Source: Scilla litardierei
Taxonomy: Eukaryota > Streptophyta > Magnoliopsida > Asparagales > Asparagaceae
Assembly (NCBI GenBank): GCA_030789695.1
Contig: CM061142.1
Location: 158,258,714 to 158,322,713, forward strand
Direction of reading: 5' to 3'
DNA length: 64,000 bases
Positions 1-11,157 of this stretch are shown one piece after another. The stretch's first letter is position 1; every line of letters starts with the position of its first letter. Both the position numbers and the translations under genes were made by a program. The notes below the pieces were generated by a model. The model was not told where the DNA came from. It did no database searches and saw only the letters and a program-made list of their open reading frames with translations.

Positions 1-12
1 GATTGTAGGAGA

Positions 13-1153
13 ATGCTGAACCAATGTCTGATCTGCAGAGCATCTAATCATGCTGCAAGAGACTTTCCCCATGGCAAGAACCACCAAGCACCTGCTGGAG
101 TACCTAGACCTGTTCAGCGAGGAGTGCTTGGACCTATTCAACGAGGTGCCCCTAGACCTGCTCAGCATAGACCGCCTCTGGTTCTGCAGAACCGACCCTA
201 TCAGCAGGCCAATCAGCCGAAGCGCTAGGCATTGATTATGACAGCTGCAGAAGCTGAGACTGAGGATGAAGTGATTACAGGTAATATCTAGATCTAGTAT
301 TACATACTGCTTTTATATTCATGCTTGTTAGTTAGACACCCTTGCTAAGATTAGTTATTATCATCTTAGGTGTCATCTTAGTGGTTTCCCACCCAGCTCT
401 GACCTTATTTGATTTCAGAGCTTCATTATGTATCTTATCCCAGAAATTCGTGGTCAAACACTCGATTTACACCTACCTACTTCCCAAAAGTTGGAATATC
501 ACTACTGGGAGTGGCATGGTGAGTGTTTCCTTGGGATGCAAATCATTTCCTTTGGTGATTGTGGACATGAGCTCTATGCAGATTTCATGGTCCTGGACAT
601 GCCCAACTTTGATGCTATTCTTGGCATGGTTTGGTTAGGAACAGTTTATGCTACTATCGACTGTCACAAGAAGAAAGTAGTATTTGACATCTCCATCCGG
701 TGTTCAAATTCATCAGTGGAAGTCATTTGCTCAGACCTATCAAATTTCGGACCCAGCCGAACAAAGTGATCGTCGCATCTATGCAAGTCGAGCCCGAGAA
801 GCATGCAGTGGTTCGAGATTTCAAAGATGTATCTCCGAAGGATATTTTTGGATTACCGCCTGACCGAGCTCTGGAATTCAGCATCGATCTTATGCCGAAT
901 ACTCAACCAATCTCGAAGGTGCCTTACCGTATGGCTCCTGTAGAACTTGAAGAGCTACAGAAGCAATTGGAGGACCTGCTGTAGAAAGGATTCATCTATC
1001 CCAGTGTATCTCCCTGGGGTGCACCTGTTCTGTTGGTCAAGAAGAATGATGGATTGAGAAGGATGTGCATGGACTATCGGGAGCAGAACAAAGTAACTGT
1101 GAAGAATAAGTACTCGTTACCTCGCATCGATGACATCTTCGATCAACTTGGTG
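13..1153 (+). pseudogene. Ty3/gypsy gag-pol fragment, broken
   Basis: This is the remains of a Ty3/gypsy retrotransposon polyprotein. From 28 a zinc-knuckle-like stretch reads CLICRASNHAARDFP, where the last Cys of the CCHC box is lost. Around 385-700 is the retropepsin region; its D-S/T-G triad appears as LFDFRAS, so the active site is gone. From about 781 the frame gives the reverse transcriptase N-terminus: [37 protein letters not shown] and MDYREQNK, which is the order typical of plant chromovirus-like elements. An in-frame TAG at 982-984 and several frame changes break it. The N gap cuts it just before the catalytic RT motifs. No LTR is visible. Confidence 0.85.
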
Positions 1154-1653
1154 NNNNNNNNNNNNNNNNNNNNNNNNNNNNNNNNNNNNNNNNNNNNNNN
1201 NNNNNNNNNNNNNNNNNNNNNNNNNNNNNNNNNNNNNNNNNNNNNNNNNNNNNNNNNNNNNNNNNNNNNNNNNNNNNNNNNNNNNNNNNNNNNNNNNNNN
1301 NNNNNNNNNNNNNNNNNNNNNNNNNNNNNNNNNNNNNNNNNNNNNNNNNNNNNNNNNNNNNNNNNNNNNNNNNNNNNNNNNNNNNNNNNNNNNNNNNNNN
1401 NNNNNNNNNNNNNNNNNNNNNNNNNNNNNNNNNNNNNNNNNNNNNNNNNNNNNNNNNNNNNNNNNNNNNNNNNNNNNNNNNNNNNNNNNNNNNNNNNNNN
1501 NNNNNNNNNNNNNNNNNNNNNNNNNNNNNNNNNNNNNNNNNNNNNNNNNNNNNNNNNNNNNNNNNNNNNNNNNNNNNNNNNNNNNNNNNNNNNNNNNNNN
1601 NNNNNNNNNNNNNNNNNNNNNNNNNNNNNNNNNNNNNNNNNNNNNNNNNNNNN
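1154..1653. other. Assembly gap (500 N)
   Basis: Exactly 500 N, a length often used as a placeholder for a gap of unknown size. The sequence to its right starts abruptly inside a Helitron that is also present at 17061, and the sequence to its left is an unrelated gypsy element. Confidence 0.99.
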
Positions 1654-1701
1654 ATCTGTTAAAATATTTTAGATTTTATGTATAGACAAATGGATAATAA
1701 C

Positions 1702-2081
1702 CTGACAATTGGAGACATTGGGCCCTCATCTTCTTGTTCAACTGGAGAAGTGGATAATGTAGACGTTATTTGAGGTACATCAAGTATGCTAGTAGGAGTC
1801 AAATATCGAGATATGTTTCTTTGTTCGCGTTCGCGTTCTCTCCTTCCGAGTTGAGCTAAAGACCTGTCAAAATTAAACCCAAAACTAAATATATTAAAGT
1901 ACAATAGAATAGAGTAGAAGTTAGGTACAATCAAGTTGGTGATCACCTGACAGCTGGATCAACATCTTGTTCAGAATTCGTAACATTGCCTGAGGCAGAG
2001 CCCTCATCATATCGAGCAATTCTTTGTGCTTGTTCACGTTCTCTCCTTTTGCGTTGAGCTAATTGTCTTTTTGATATGTAA
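1702..2081 (-). pseudogene. Helitron protein, two N-terminal exons, copy 1
   Basis: Two exons matching 17109-17270 and 17354-17488 of the complete unit lie at 1702-1863 and 1947-2081. Both are rich in Arg, Glu and Gln (RREREREQRN and RREREQAQRI), and the first keeps AG/GT splice borders. The exons with the Rep and helicase domains should lie below 1653, inside the gap. The gene is therefore incomplete in this assembly, not necessarily in the genome. Confidence 0.7.
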
Positions 2082-2459
2082 CTATCGACAGATGACTAAA
2101 TTGTGTGTTTATAAGATTGATTAATAATGGTAAATCAAGTATAGAAGTCATTGATGTCAAATAACAAATTTCGTACCGGTAGCATATTGGTTTGAAGCAA
2201 ATATGATTTCTAAAATCTTTAGGCTGTTCAAATAATGCCAACGTCCAACTGAATTATTTAAAATAAATGTTAAAATATTATTAAACAAATATGAACGAAA
2301 GACGGCATGATGCCGCCAAGATGCATCATATAAGTAGATTCTACTGTGTAATATGTTATGGGACGATATATAAACAATAAAAAGATGAGATGACAAAGGC
2401 ACCGAGAGAGTAAGTAAATTTTGATGACCAATGTCCGAGATTCCATTATGTCGGTCCAA

Positions 2460-2487
2460 GTAGCCATAACCCGTGCCAGCGGGCACG
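2460..2487 (-). other. Degenerate Helitron 3' terminus inside the unit
   Basis: On the minus strand a hairpin (CGTGCCCGCTGGCACG) is followed by GGTTATGGCTAC and T. This is the layout of the functional end at 5180 (hairpin, GTTATGACTAG, T), but with CTAC for CTAG. It looks like a dead end signal. The copy at 17867-17894 is identical. Confidence 0.55.
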
Positions 2488-3769
2488 ATTCAATTAAGAT
2501 TTCCCCACACAAAATCTTTATTAGCAAAAAGATTTTTTTACCCTCCAAAATTTTGGGACCTATAATATTCTCTTTCAAAATTTAAAAGTAGCATGAGCAC
2601 TCACTCTCCAATAACAAATCATTTTTCATGATGTCAGCCTTATACATAGGTTTCATTAGGTTTGAAGACCAATCAATCATCATCCTCGGAATATTTTGAT
2701 ATCATATTATAATATTTTCATACCAAAAAGACAGTCAACATATATATACTCGCTTAATCAAAAGGCACCCTGATGCTAATCTTTAAGTCAATAACTTCAA
2801 TAACTTATATTCTAGACCAACCATTCTATTACATGCATTTAGCTTGATGATAACTGAAGAGTTGTTAAGGATCTTAAGTTTTACTTGATTCAAATATAGT
2901 CTGAATTCACACTTTCATATTATCATGTTCTTGGTTTTAGGGCAAAACGTCAAGATCGTTACTTATTATATTATCATATTATCATTGTAAAGATCAGTTT
3001 TTATATATATTGGATGCTTCTTGCATCAATATATAGTAGTACAAAACGTCAAGAACGTAGCCTTAAAGTCAGAAAATATATTTTTTTTAATTTTCGCCCG
3101 AAGTATGATCCATTACTTATTATGTGGTTGTAAACATGTATATTAACTGAAAATATCAAAAGAGCAAGGGACATACTTACCAATATTGGCTTCTAGTTTT
3201 CTTTCTCTTCCTAAAATTTCTGTTAATGAGGGTAATTGCTATGATCTAAGCTTATTAAATCTGAAATAGACTTATTGGCATCTTGAGTACCAAAAAAGCT
3301 CAGACAGACGAAGAGTTGTCAGAAATGGTTTGTAAATGGGAAATTGTTGGTAAGAGTTGTATTTTAGTTTTATTATGATGCATTCCCTTCGATGTGTTGT
3401 TCTGACAAATTCTATCAAACTTTCACATCTATATGAGCTATAGTTCTGTATAGTTAACCTTCATACAAAGTAGAACTTGTAGAACTTTTCATACATCTAT
3501 ATGAGACTGTATATGGTCTGGGGCAACTGATTCAGAATGAGACTGTAGTAATGGTCTCTATCTTGTAGAACTTTTCATTTCAGTGTTTGGATCTCATGTA
3601 TATCTATTTATTATGAAATTTCCCCCTTATGTTGAATATGATTTTGGGATCAATCATATGGATCATCTTAAGCACAAAACTGCAATTGAACTTTTAATAT
3701 TCCATTTCCATCATATGTAGGAAAATGAAATAACATGACAGGACTTCTATTAAACAGGCGCAGAAATAA

Positions 3770-4110
3770 GAGCATGAAGTATTTCATCAAACAGGTCAGA
3801 AACTTAGCAAATGAAATAGACTAAAGAAGAGCATGAAGTATTTCAGACTAAATAAGAACATGACTTAAAATGAAAATGAAGTATTGCAACTTTATAAACT
3901 GAGCAAAGAAATTAGCAATAAACTTCCATTTCCATCATATGTAGGAAAATGAGCATGAAGTATTTCATCAAACAGGTTAGAAACTTAGCAAATGAAATAG
4001 ACTAAATAAGAGCATGAAGTATTTCAGACTAAATAAGAACATGACTTAAAATGAAAATGAAGTATTGCAACTTAATAAACTGAGCAAAGAAACTTAGCAA
4101 TAAACTTCCC
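3770..4110. repeat. Two-copy tandem repeat, period about 180 bp
   Basis: Two copies begin GAGCATGAAGTATTTCATC near 3769 and 3950 and continue through matching GAAATAGACTAAA and GAAGTATTGCAACTT stretches. Short CAGGTGCTAA repeats follow at 4140-4205. The same array is at about 19177-19517. Confidence 0.8.
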
Positions 4111-5179
4111 ATCATATGGATTTTTTCATATGGATTAAACAGGTGCTAAACAGGTGCTAAACTTTATAAACTTAGCAAAAGAAATCTTCTATTAAACAGG
4201 TGCTAATCAAAGATTTCCATCATATGGATTTTTTCAGAAAGCTTTCTGCGTCATTTTAATATGCACCTTGAAGATGTTAAAAACCCAATGTGTAAAGAAA
4301 TCAATGAGACCACAAAATCACAGTTTACAAAAGCAATGAATTCAAGAAATCATAGTTCAAAGATGCTTACAAACTCGGAACCTTGCTGGCTAAGAACGAA
4401 GATCAAATCGACACCTTGCTGGCTGCGACAATTAGGGAGGAAAGAGCAAAGATCAAAGATAGAAGAACTTGCGACAGAAGAAGTTGATAGCAGATCTAGA
4501 AGATGGGGTTACCTGGGACGGGAGATGAAGCGGATTCGAGGAGTCGTGTTAGCTCCACTTGAAGCGGATTCGGGAGATGAAGCGGAGGCGACGGGAGATG
4601 GGGTTACCTGCGACGGGGTTACCTGCGATGGGATGAGATTGAAGAACTTGAGACTGGCGAAACACATTGATTATTGTCATGTTAGTTACGTTTTTTTGTG
4701 TAGAAGGCGAGGAGTCGTCGGGAGGATTCGAGGGCTTGGGAAGAGAAATGATTATTATCCAACCCTCATCAGAAAAGTTTTTACCCAACCCAAAGAAAAC
4801 TCACATATAGACCATTTCTCTTGCAAGTGGACCCTACATCATTTTTTCTCACAAAACACAGAGTTTTGGGTTGAGGTGATGGCAAAAAGAGAGCTAATTC
4901 ATGTCATGTTCAAATTAAACCCAACACAACAAAACCCACATACTGACCCTTTCTATTTCCAGCTGACCCCGCTTATTTTTCTCTCTCAAAACTCAAAGTT
5001 GTCCTCCTACAAAAGTTTTACATCAACTGATCTCAGCCATTGATCTCCCAAGATCAAATCACAACCGTCTTTTATCTTGTCCTAGTCAGCCCTAGGATTC
5101 AAAAAAACACTGTCAAATGTATAATAGATTGTCCTAGTCAGCCCTAGGATTCAAAAAACACTGTCAAATGTATAATAGA

Positions 5180-5209
5180 CTAGTCATAACCCGTGCCCGT
5201 AGGGCACGG
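5180..5209 (-). other. Helitron 3' terminus and head-to-tail junction
   Basis: At 5191-5209 a perfect 8-bp stem with a GTA loop reads CCGTGCCCGTAGGGCACGG. Seven bases further on, the minus strand reads CTAG (5183-5180), the standard plant Helitron 3' end. The next minus-strand base (5179) is the first T of another element's TC start, so two Helitrons abut with no spacer. Confidence 0.9.
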
Positions 5210-7194
5210 TTCATTTACGATATTCCCCCCTCAAAATCTTAGAACACCCAAAATTTAGCTCATCCCAAGAAATTTAGTTCCTCCCAAAAATCTTAGTTCC
5301 TCCCAAATTTAGTTTAATGATTTTAGTTTTCAAATGATTAATGAGAAGACCCAAAATTTCAACAAATAGTTTGCAGATCACAGAATACATCATTATCATA
5401 TAGTCTCAAGAAGCGACTACTTATCATATATAATTGTGCGAATTAGAGAAAGTTCAAAATTTTCTGCATCAAAACAGTGGTAGATCAATGTGCTTGTGTT
5501 GGCATTTTTTGTCATGTTATCAGACTAATGTAAGAATTCGTGGAATAGATTCTGAAAAGAAGCTTCATGTGGTACCCTCAGCTTTGTTAAGCTTATTATT
5601 CCTTCGTCCGCGATGATGTGATAAGCCGCACTGTAATCTTAAAATGGAAAATTTTTCTACACAACATCAAGATTGGCCAAACTAATAATATATAATCTTG
5701 TAATGATTAAGAAATTAGGATTTCGTGAGAGCCCGCTAGTATTGCTATGTTTCATATTTAAGCCATATATTGTGAGAGCAGCGACATAAAATTGTGATGT
5801 TTTCTTCAAAAAAATATGAGAAAATTAGATTGCATCTTCGTACCAGGTACTGTATTTTTAATTCCATAACTTAGAATTCTAGTCATTTAAGCCCATGGTC
5901 GTTCCATCTGGTATTCTTATCAGTCCAAATCTACAGCCAACAATTATGTCGATATAGTGAGCATAGTTACATATTTCAAATTTTACTTATGCAAAACTTG
6001 GGTATAGAATATGTAGACGCATACAATTAAAATTTAAACAATTTGGAGTTGAATAGTAAATGGTTAAGATGCAAAGAAATTCACAATGGCGACATACTTG
6101 AAAGATAACTATTCAATCATTTTCCAGTTTTAGAAAACTATAAAATGGTCGTTAACAAAAAATAGAAAACAAAACTACCATTTTTATTTCATTCCGTTAA
6201 ATTCTCATTTTCAAATAACTAAAATGAAATCATAACTCAAAAAAATTCTCATCCAATGATTTTAAAACATCTTTTATTTATTGAATAATAATTTTATTAA
6301 GAGAAAACTCCATTAAACCAAGCACTTCAAATTGATGTTCAATCCTATGATTTTACAAACAACCGTATGGAGAAAAAGAGACTAAACAAAAAAATATGAT
6401 GAAATCGCCAACACGGTAAAAGAAATCAAAAAATCCATAATCTTTCTTTACCAATTATTTTATACATCATAAAATAAATTTTGTCAGAATTATTTATACA
6501 CAAAAATGAACACAAATATTCACATCACACAAATCCCCGCTTATTTTTCAAGTATGTCGCCACAAATATTCACATCACACAAAAAATCCAAAATCTTTCT
6601 TTACCGATTATTTTATAGTGGATTATTTTTATCATACAAACCTACCCCAAAAAATGAACACAATTGTTTTCATCATCCAAACCACCGCCAAATACATCAT
6701 ACAAACCCCAATCATAAAGAGTAACAACAAAAATACAACATTATTTAGGCACAATACAACATTATTTCGGCACAGAATTTTTTTAACCCCAAAGACAACA
6801 AAGCAATACAAAGAAAACAGTAAATCAACTCTAATGAAGAGGGGCGGCCACCCCGATGGAGTTGGAGCGAAGCAAACGTGCAAGTCCTTCCCATCGAAAT
6901 CCATCAAAGACTTAATGAATGCTGGCGGTGCAACGAATACTTACTTTCTTCCCATCCAATTTCTTCTTGTCATCCACAACCCAACACACCATTAAACAGC
7001 TCTCCGATCGATCAAATTCCTGCAAATTATATGTAAACAGACTCCTGATACATCAAAATATACACATCTCTCTATAATTAATTCTACACATATATATGAT
7101 ATTAACTGTACTGATGCTCAAACACGCTACAAAGTTGAATTAGATGCCAACTAACTAAGCTATCTAGAGATCATGCATATAACTACGAACTAAT

Positions 7195-7572
7195 TTAATA
7201 CCACATGGAAGAATCATCAGCTCTGCTCATCTCAGCCTCCAGTGCTTCCATCTGCATCTCCAGCCCTCTCAGCTTCTCGTTCAGGCTGTTGAGCCTTCTC
7301 CTCGTTGCCTCATCTGCACCAATATATTCCAAACTATCATACAACTGATGATTGTCACCAAACAATAAGTGCATATTTAGATGCGTACCAAACTGCGAGA
7401 TGAACTCGGACACAGACATCACTTGACTGCATGAAGTTGTGATGGTGGTGGCGGCCACTGCAGTGGCTGCAGCAGAGGCAGCACCGACGGCGGCGGACGC
7501 GGCCACAGACCTGTACCCGACGTGATGGGCAACTCCCATCCGCAGTTTTGGAAACCCTGCTTTAGTTCGCAA
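7195..7572 (-). CDS. Captured host-gene fragment, function unknown
   Basis: A 125-residue frame on the Helitron strand. It has a basic start (MRTKAGFPKLRMGVAHH), then an Ala-rich stretch (about residues 24-45) like an organelle-targeting or low-complexity N-terminus. A middle part contains SEFISQFGTHLNMHLLFGDN, and the end is helical and charged (LNEKLRGLEMQMEALEAE), probably a short coiled coil. The composition is protein-like, unlike the shadow frames around it. I do not recognise the family. Its place inside a Helitron suggests a captured piece of a plant gene. A copy in Helitron X (22602-22974) has a 5-bp deletion that shifts the frame. Confidence 0.5.
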   Translation of the reverse strand: MRTKAGFPKLRMGVAHHVGYRSVAASAAVGAASAAATAVAATTITTSCSQVMSVSEFISQFGTHLNMHLLFGDNHQLYDSLEYIGADEATRRRLNSLNEKLRGLEMQMEALEAEMSRADDSSMWY

Positions 7573-7889
7573 ACAAATACCAGTTTCAAAAATCTCAGTT
7601 TAGGCCCAAGAGTCTACCAAACCATGTTGCCAAACGGGACCTCTTCAGGATCACATTGTTTCAGCGAACCCCACAAAATATGAACAGCAATAAAAAATAG
7701 GAGTACAATGAAAAGAAACAATGCAGCATTCTAGCAAATACTTAAAGCGTAAGAAATTAAATAAAGCAAGAAAAAATGTGAGAGTGATATGAGCTTAAGC
7801 CTTAAGTGGGTTGTTTGAACATCAAAGAACACAAACCCGCCTCTAAATTTTCAAAACCAAAGAAGAAGCACAAATACCCATCCAAATTT

Positions 7890-8960
7890 TCTCACCAAAC
7901 ATCAAAACCAAAATGTGTTATCCAATAATTTCTGGTAATCTCATTGAAGTATTATGAATACTTCAATGAGATAACACATTCTGGATAACACATTAATGGA
8001 AATTATTGAAATGTTATTAGTTTGGTTTCATGAATCCATAATGACATCCATATTTTGGATGTCAAATAACACATTTTGGATGTCGGGATATTGGTTTTAC
8101 AACATATTTTGGTTATTAGCGTATGTTATAAGAGTACATGTCGGGTTGTTGGGAAAATGTCAACATATTTTGGTTTTATAATGGTCATTAGAGTATGTTA
8201 ACATATTTTGGTTTTATAATGGTTATTAGAGTATGTCAACATATTGTTGGGAAAATGTCAATATATTTTGGTTATTAGAGTATGTTATTAGAGTGCACGT
8301 AGGGTTTTTGGGAAAATGTCAACATATTTTGGTTTTGGATGTCTAATACCACCTGTTGGAGGTCTGGAAATTATATTCACATCCAAATGTCAACATATTT
8401 TGGCTTTATAGAGTAAATATGGATGTCAATATCCCAACATCCAAAATGGATGTCATATTACTGGTTTTATAGAGTAAATATTTTGGATGTCAAATAACAC
8501 ATTTTGGATGGTTTAAGAGACATCCATTTCAATAGACATCCATATTCAATAATTTTGGATGTCAAATATTAGACATCCATATTTGATATGTTCTCCAAAA
8601 TTATTGAAATGGAAAATATCTGCTTAATAAACCTGAAATTTTAACTACGATAAACCTGAAATCACTGATGTGTTATCCAAAATGTGTTATTAGACATTTC
8701 TTATATAACTGAAATTATTGACATCCAAAATGTGTTATCCAATATATGAAATTATTGCAGTACATATTGGATAACACATCGATACGTGTTTATTAGAGTA
8801 CATATTGGATAATTTCATATATAACTGAAATAATTTCAGTTATAATATCTGCATTATGGAATTTTGGATAATAAACACTGTCTGCATAATAACACAACGA
8901 TATGTACTCTAATAAACCTGAAATTATAACTGCATAATAACACATCCCTCTGAAATTTCA
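7890..8960. repeat. AT-rich field of short interspersed repeats
   Basis: About 1 kb built from variants of TTTTGGATGTC, AACACATTTTGGATG, GTCAACATATTTTGGTTTTA and TTATTAGAGTATGT, in both orientations. Several pairs are inverted (GGATGTC/GACATCC), so the DNA could fold extensively. No convincing coding frame is present; the frame at 7996-8181 is made of the repeat itself. Confidence 0.75.
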
Positions 8961-9090
8961 TAATAAAACATCGTCAAACTGTTATTGGTTTAGCAGACAA
9001 TATTTCATATATTATTGGTTTATAGATGAATGAACTTACCAGACATGTGTTATTAATGAACTTAGCAAACACACAGTGTATGAAACATAC

Positions 9091-9163
9091 CTGTATGAAA
9101 CCTCGTCTGCCTTTCCACTTAACATGTACGATTCTAATACCAGTGGCTTCCCAAGCCTTAAAC
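9091..9163 (-). pseudogene. Exon-like fragment, possibly FAD/NAD(P) oxidoreductase
   Basis: On the minus strand 73 bp lies between AG and GT splice borders. With a few upstream codons it reads HDRFKAWEATGIRIVHVKWK followed by GRRGFIQ. From memory this resembles the nucleotide-binding half of plant ferredoxin-NADP-reductase-like proteins (fruit protein pKIWI502 type), which have a D-R-F-K-x-W-E-x-T-G-[VI] run and then W-K-G-x-x-G-[FY]-V-Q; the piece between seems deleted. It is on the same strand as the Helitron gene and fits exon capture. The family match is tentative. Confidence 0.35.
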
Positions 9164-10344
9164 CTATCATGGAGAAGAAAAGAATTGCAATCAGTAATTT
9201 AACTTGGCATGTAACAAATGCATGTACACTTGATATACACAAATAAAGTGCTATCAAATGTTCAAATGGCATAAAACTTGGCAAGTAGACATATAACCAA
9301 GTAGCATAAAACTTCAGTTATGTGCATCCCTTGAGTTATTCATGTCATGGTTTATCGAAATTTTAAGTGGCTCATTCAGGTTTGAATTTTGGCATTAAAA
9401 ATCAAGATAGGAGACAATAGAAATACACCTTCTTCATAGAAGCAAAGTAACAAACATCTTGCAGGCAATATTCTGAAAAGAAATTTACCATTCTCGTGAT
9501 GTAGACATATAGGAATTTTCACAAACAAACTGTCTGCATTTCCTTTAAATTTTGAGATAATCATAATGAACTAACAATAAACAAATCCCTTGCAAGAACA
9601 AATAACCCTCTTAGAGCTCCTTTAAGAACAGTTAAACCGTGTACCTTGCAAGAACATATGGGAAATAAACAGTTACTATGCTGGCTTCACATATGTACCT
9701 TGCAAGAACATAAGCAAAACATTAGAAGCATTAAACCGTGTAAAAAAATGCTAGTTTGATTTTAGATTCAGTAGAATCAGTTTGATTTTAAACCGTGTAA
9801 AAAAATTGCTAGCATGATGTCCACTAAACAAACAAAGTTTTAAAAACAATAATAAAATCTGAGAATCAGTAAGAATGATCTTGCGAAATGAGTAAGAAAC
9901 AATAACAAAACCGAGCAATGGAAAAAGATTGATGATAATAATTAACAGATAAATTTTTTTTGGATCATGCACTACATCAGAACAGTTTGATTATAAGCTT
10001 GTTAATAGGCTGGAATAAATGAAATAATCCATAAAAAGAGATTGGTTAAAGAATGCATAAGGTCATTAAGATATGGAAATGTTGAAGATAAGCAATACAT
10101 TGATGCCAATGTAAAGATAAGCAATATCAACAAAATCATTATTAAAGTAAGGGAAATAAAAATACATAACCCATGGGTAGGCATTGGTAGGTTCATGAGA
10201 AGATAACACAACAAAAAATAATTATAAACAGGCATAGCAATGCATGTTAGCCAAATAAAGCATGGAAATGTTGAATGGACATCATTGTTACTGGAAAAAG
10301 AATGCATAAGCTTGTTAATATAGCTTCTCATGCCTTATTATATC

Positions 10345-10450
10345 AATAGCATTTAGACCACTTATGAGCTCTATCAATAACAACCCAAATGCATATACAT
10401 CAGCTTTCTATGTAATATCCCTGTTTGGGTGTACTCTGGTGCCAAATACA
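10345..10450 (-). pseudogene. Protein kinase fragment (subdomains VIII-IX), captured
   Basis: The minus strand reads YLAPEYTQTGILHRK and, after a 1-bp frame change, ADVYAFGLLLIELISGLNAI. This is the activation-segment APE motif followed by the subdomain IX D-V-[YW]-[AS]-F-G motif of plant receptor-like kinases. The deletion sits at the Lys before ADVY. No other kinase subdomain is recognisable nearby. It lies on the Helitron strand and is best read as a captured, decayed exon piece. Confidence 0.75.
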
Positions 10451-11080
10451 TGTATTAATGAGGACCACATAATTTAAAGATATGCATGTAGTATAGTTAA
10501 CTTACTTCATTCTATTGCCAAAATCATGGAGACCACCCATAACTTTGCTTCATACTATTGCCAAAATCATCTTCAGAATGCCAAAATTATCTCCATAATA
10601 CAATCAGAACATCCCACAACAATGACATCGTAGCAGTCCCTATTTCATTTCAAATTTAGAACCAATACCTGATCATCCCTTCATCCATCACCCATATATC
10701 TCAACATGCAACTATCTTGATATCATAAAAGATATATTCTCATAGTCATATGCATTTATCAACATACCCCTATAAAACAATCTATTTCTGAACTATTTCT
10801 GAAGTTCCAACATGGCCAAAAATGGAATTTCTGAACTATTTGCAAAGTTGATTTGCATCACATGGATTTGCAAATCAACTATTTCAAATGTTCTTGAGTC
10901 AGATACGCCGGAGTATCTGAGTCAGAAAATGTTCTTGAGTCAGAAAATATATATTCTTGAGTGATATCAAGAATATATCTGGTTGTAAATTTGCAAATCA
11001 ACTATATCAAATCAACTATTTTGAATACCAATTTGCAAATTTGCAAAGGATCAAAGTCTACTATATCAAAGGATCAATAC

Positions 11081-11157
11081 CTGGTTCTTGAGTGCATTCC
11101 CAAAGACGATGTATGGCTGAAAATCCTTGCTCGCTTTTCCATGAATTACATGCTTTC
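11081..11157 (-). pseudogene. Exon-like fragment, family not recognised
   Basis: A 77-bp minus-strand segment has AG at its 5' border and GT at its 3' border. Its frame reads GKHVIHGKASKDFQPYIVFG and then NALKNQ. The codon pattern is protein-like and free of stops, unlike the AT-rich surroundings. I cannot name the family. It is grouped here with the other captured exons because strand and setting agree. Confidence 0.3.

Larger units (their letters stand above)
1654..5179 (-). mobile_element. Helitron unit 2, 5' part only (cut by the gap)
   Basis: On the minus strand the element begins with TC at 5179 (TCTATTATACATTTGACAG) and runs down to the gap at 1653. It repeats the 5' 3.5 kb of the complete unit at 5180-20586. 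It carries the first two visible exons of the Helitron protein (1702-2081), a degenerate internal 3'-end hairpin (2460-2487) and a tandem repeat at 3770-4110. The long open frame at 4261-5043 (+) lies antisense to the element and resembles no known protein; I read it as leader DNA. Confidence 0.8.
1654..7852. repeat. Long direct repeat, copy 1 (partner 17061-23254)
   Basis: This 6.2-kb segment matches 17061-23254 at an offset of 15,407 bp. By eye I found about four substitutions (near 5112, 5964, 6149 and 7706) and one 5-bp deletion in the partner (near 7293). Similarity starts at the first base after the gap and stops after 7852. It contains the Helitron/Helitron junction at 5179/5180. Confidence 0.97.

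Noticed and set aside
4261..5043. 260-codon plus-strand ORF (and its twin at 19668-20450)
   Set aside because: Antisense to the Helitron, low-complexity and without any family resemblance; the identical twin is due to the 6.2-kb repeat, not to conservation.
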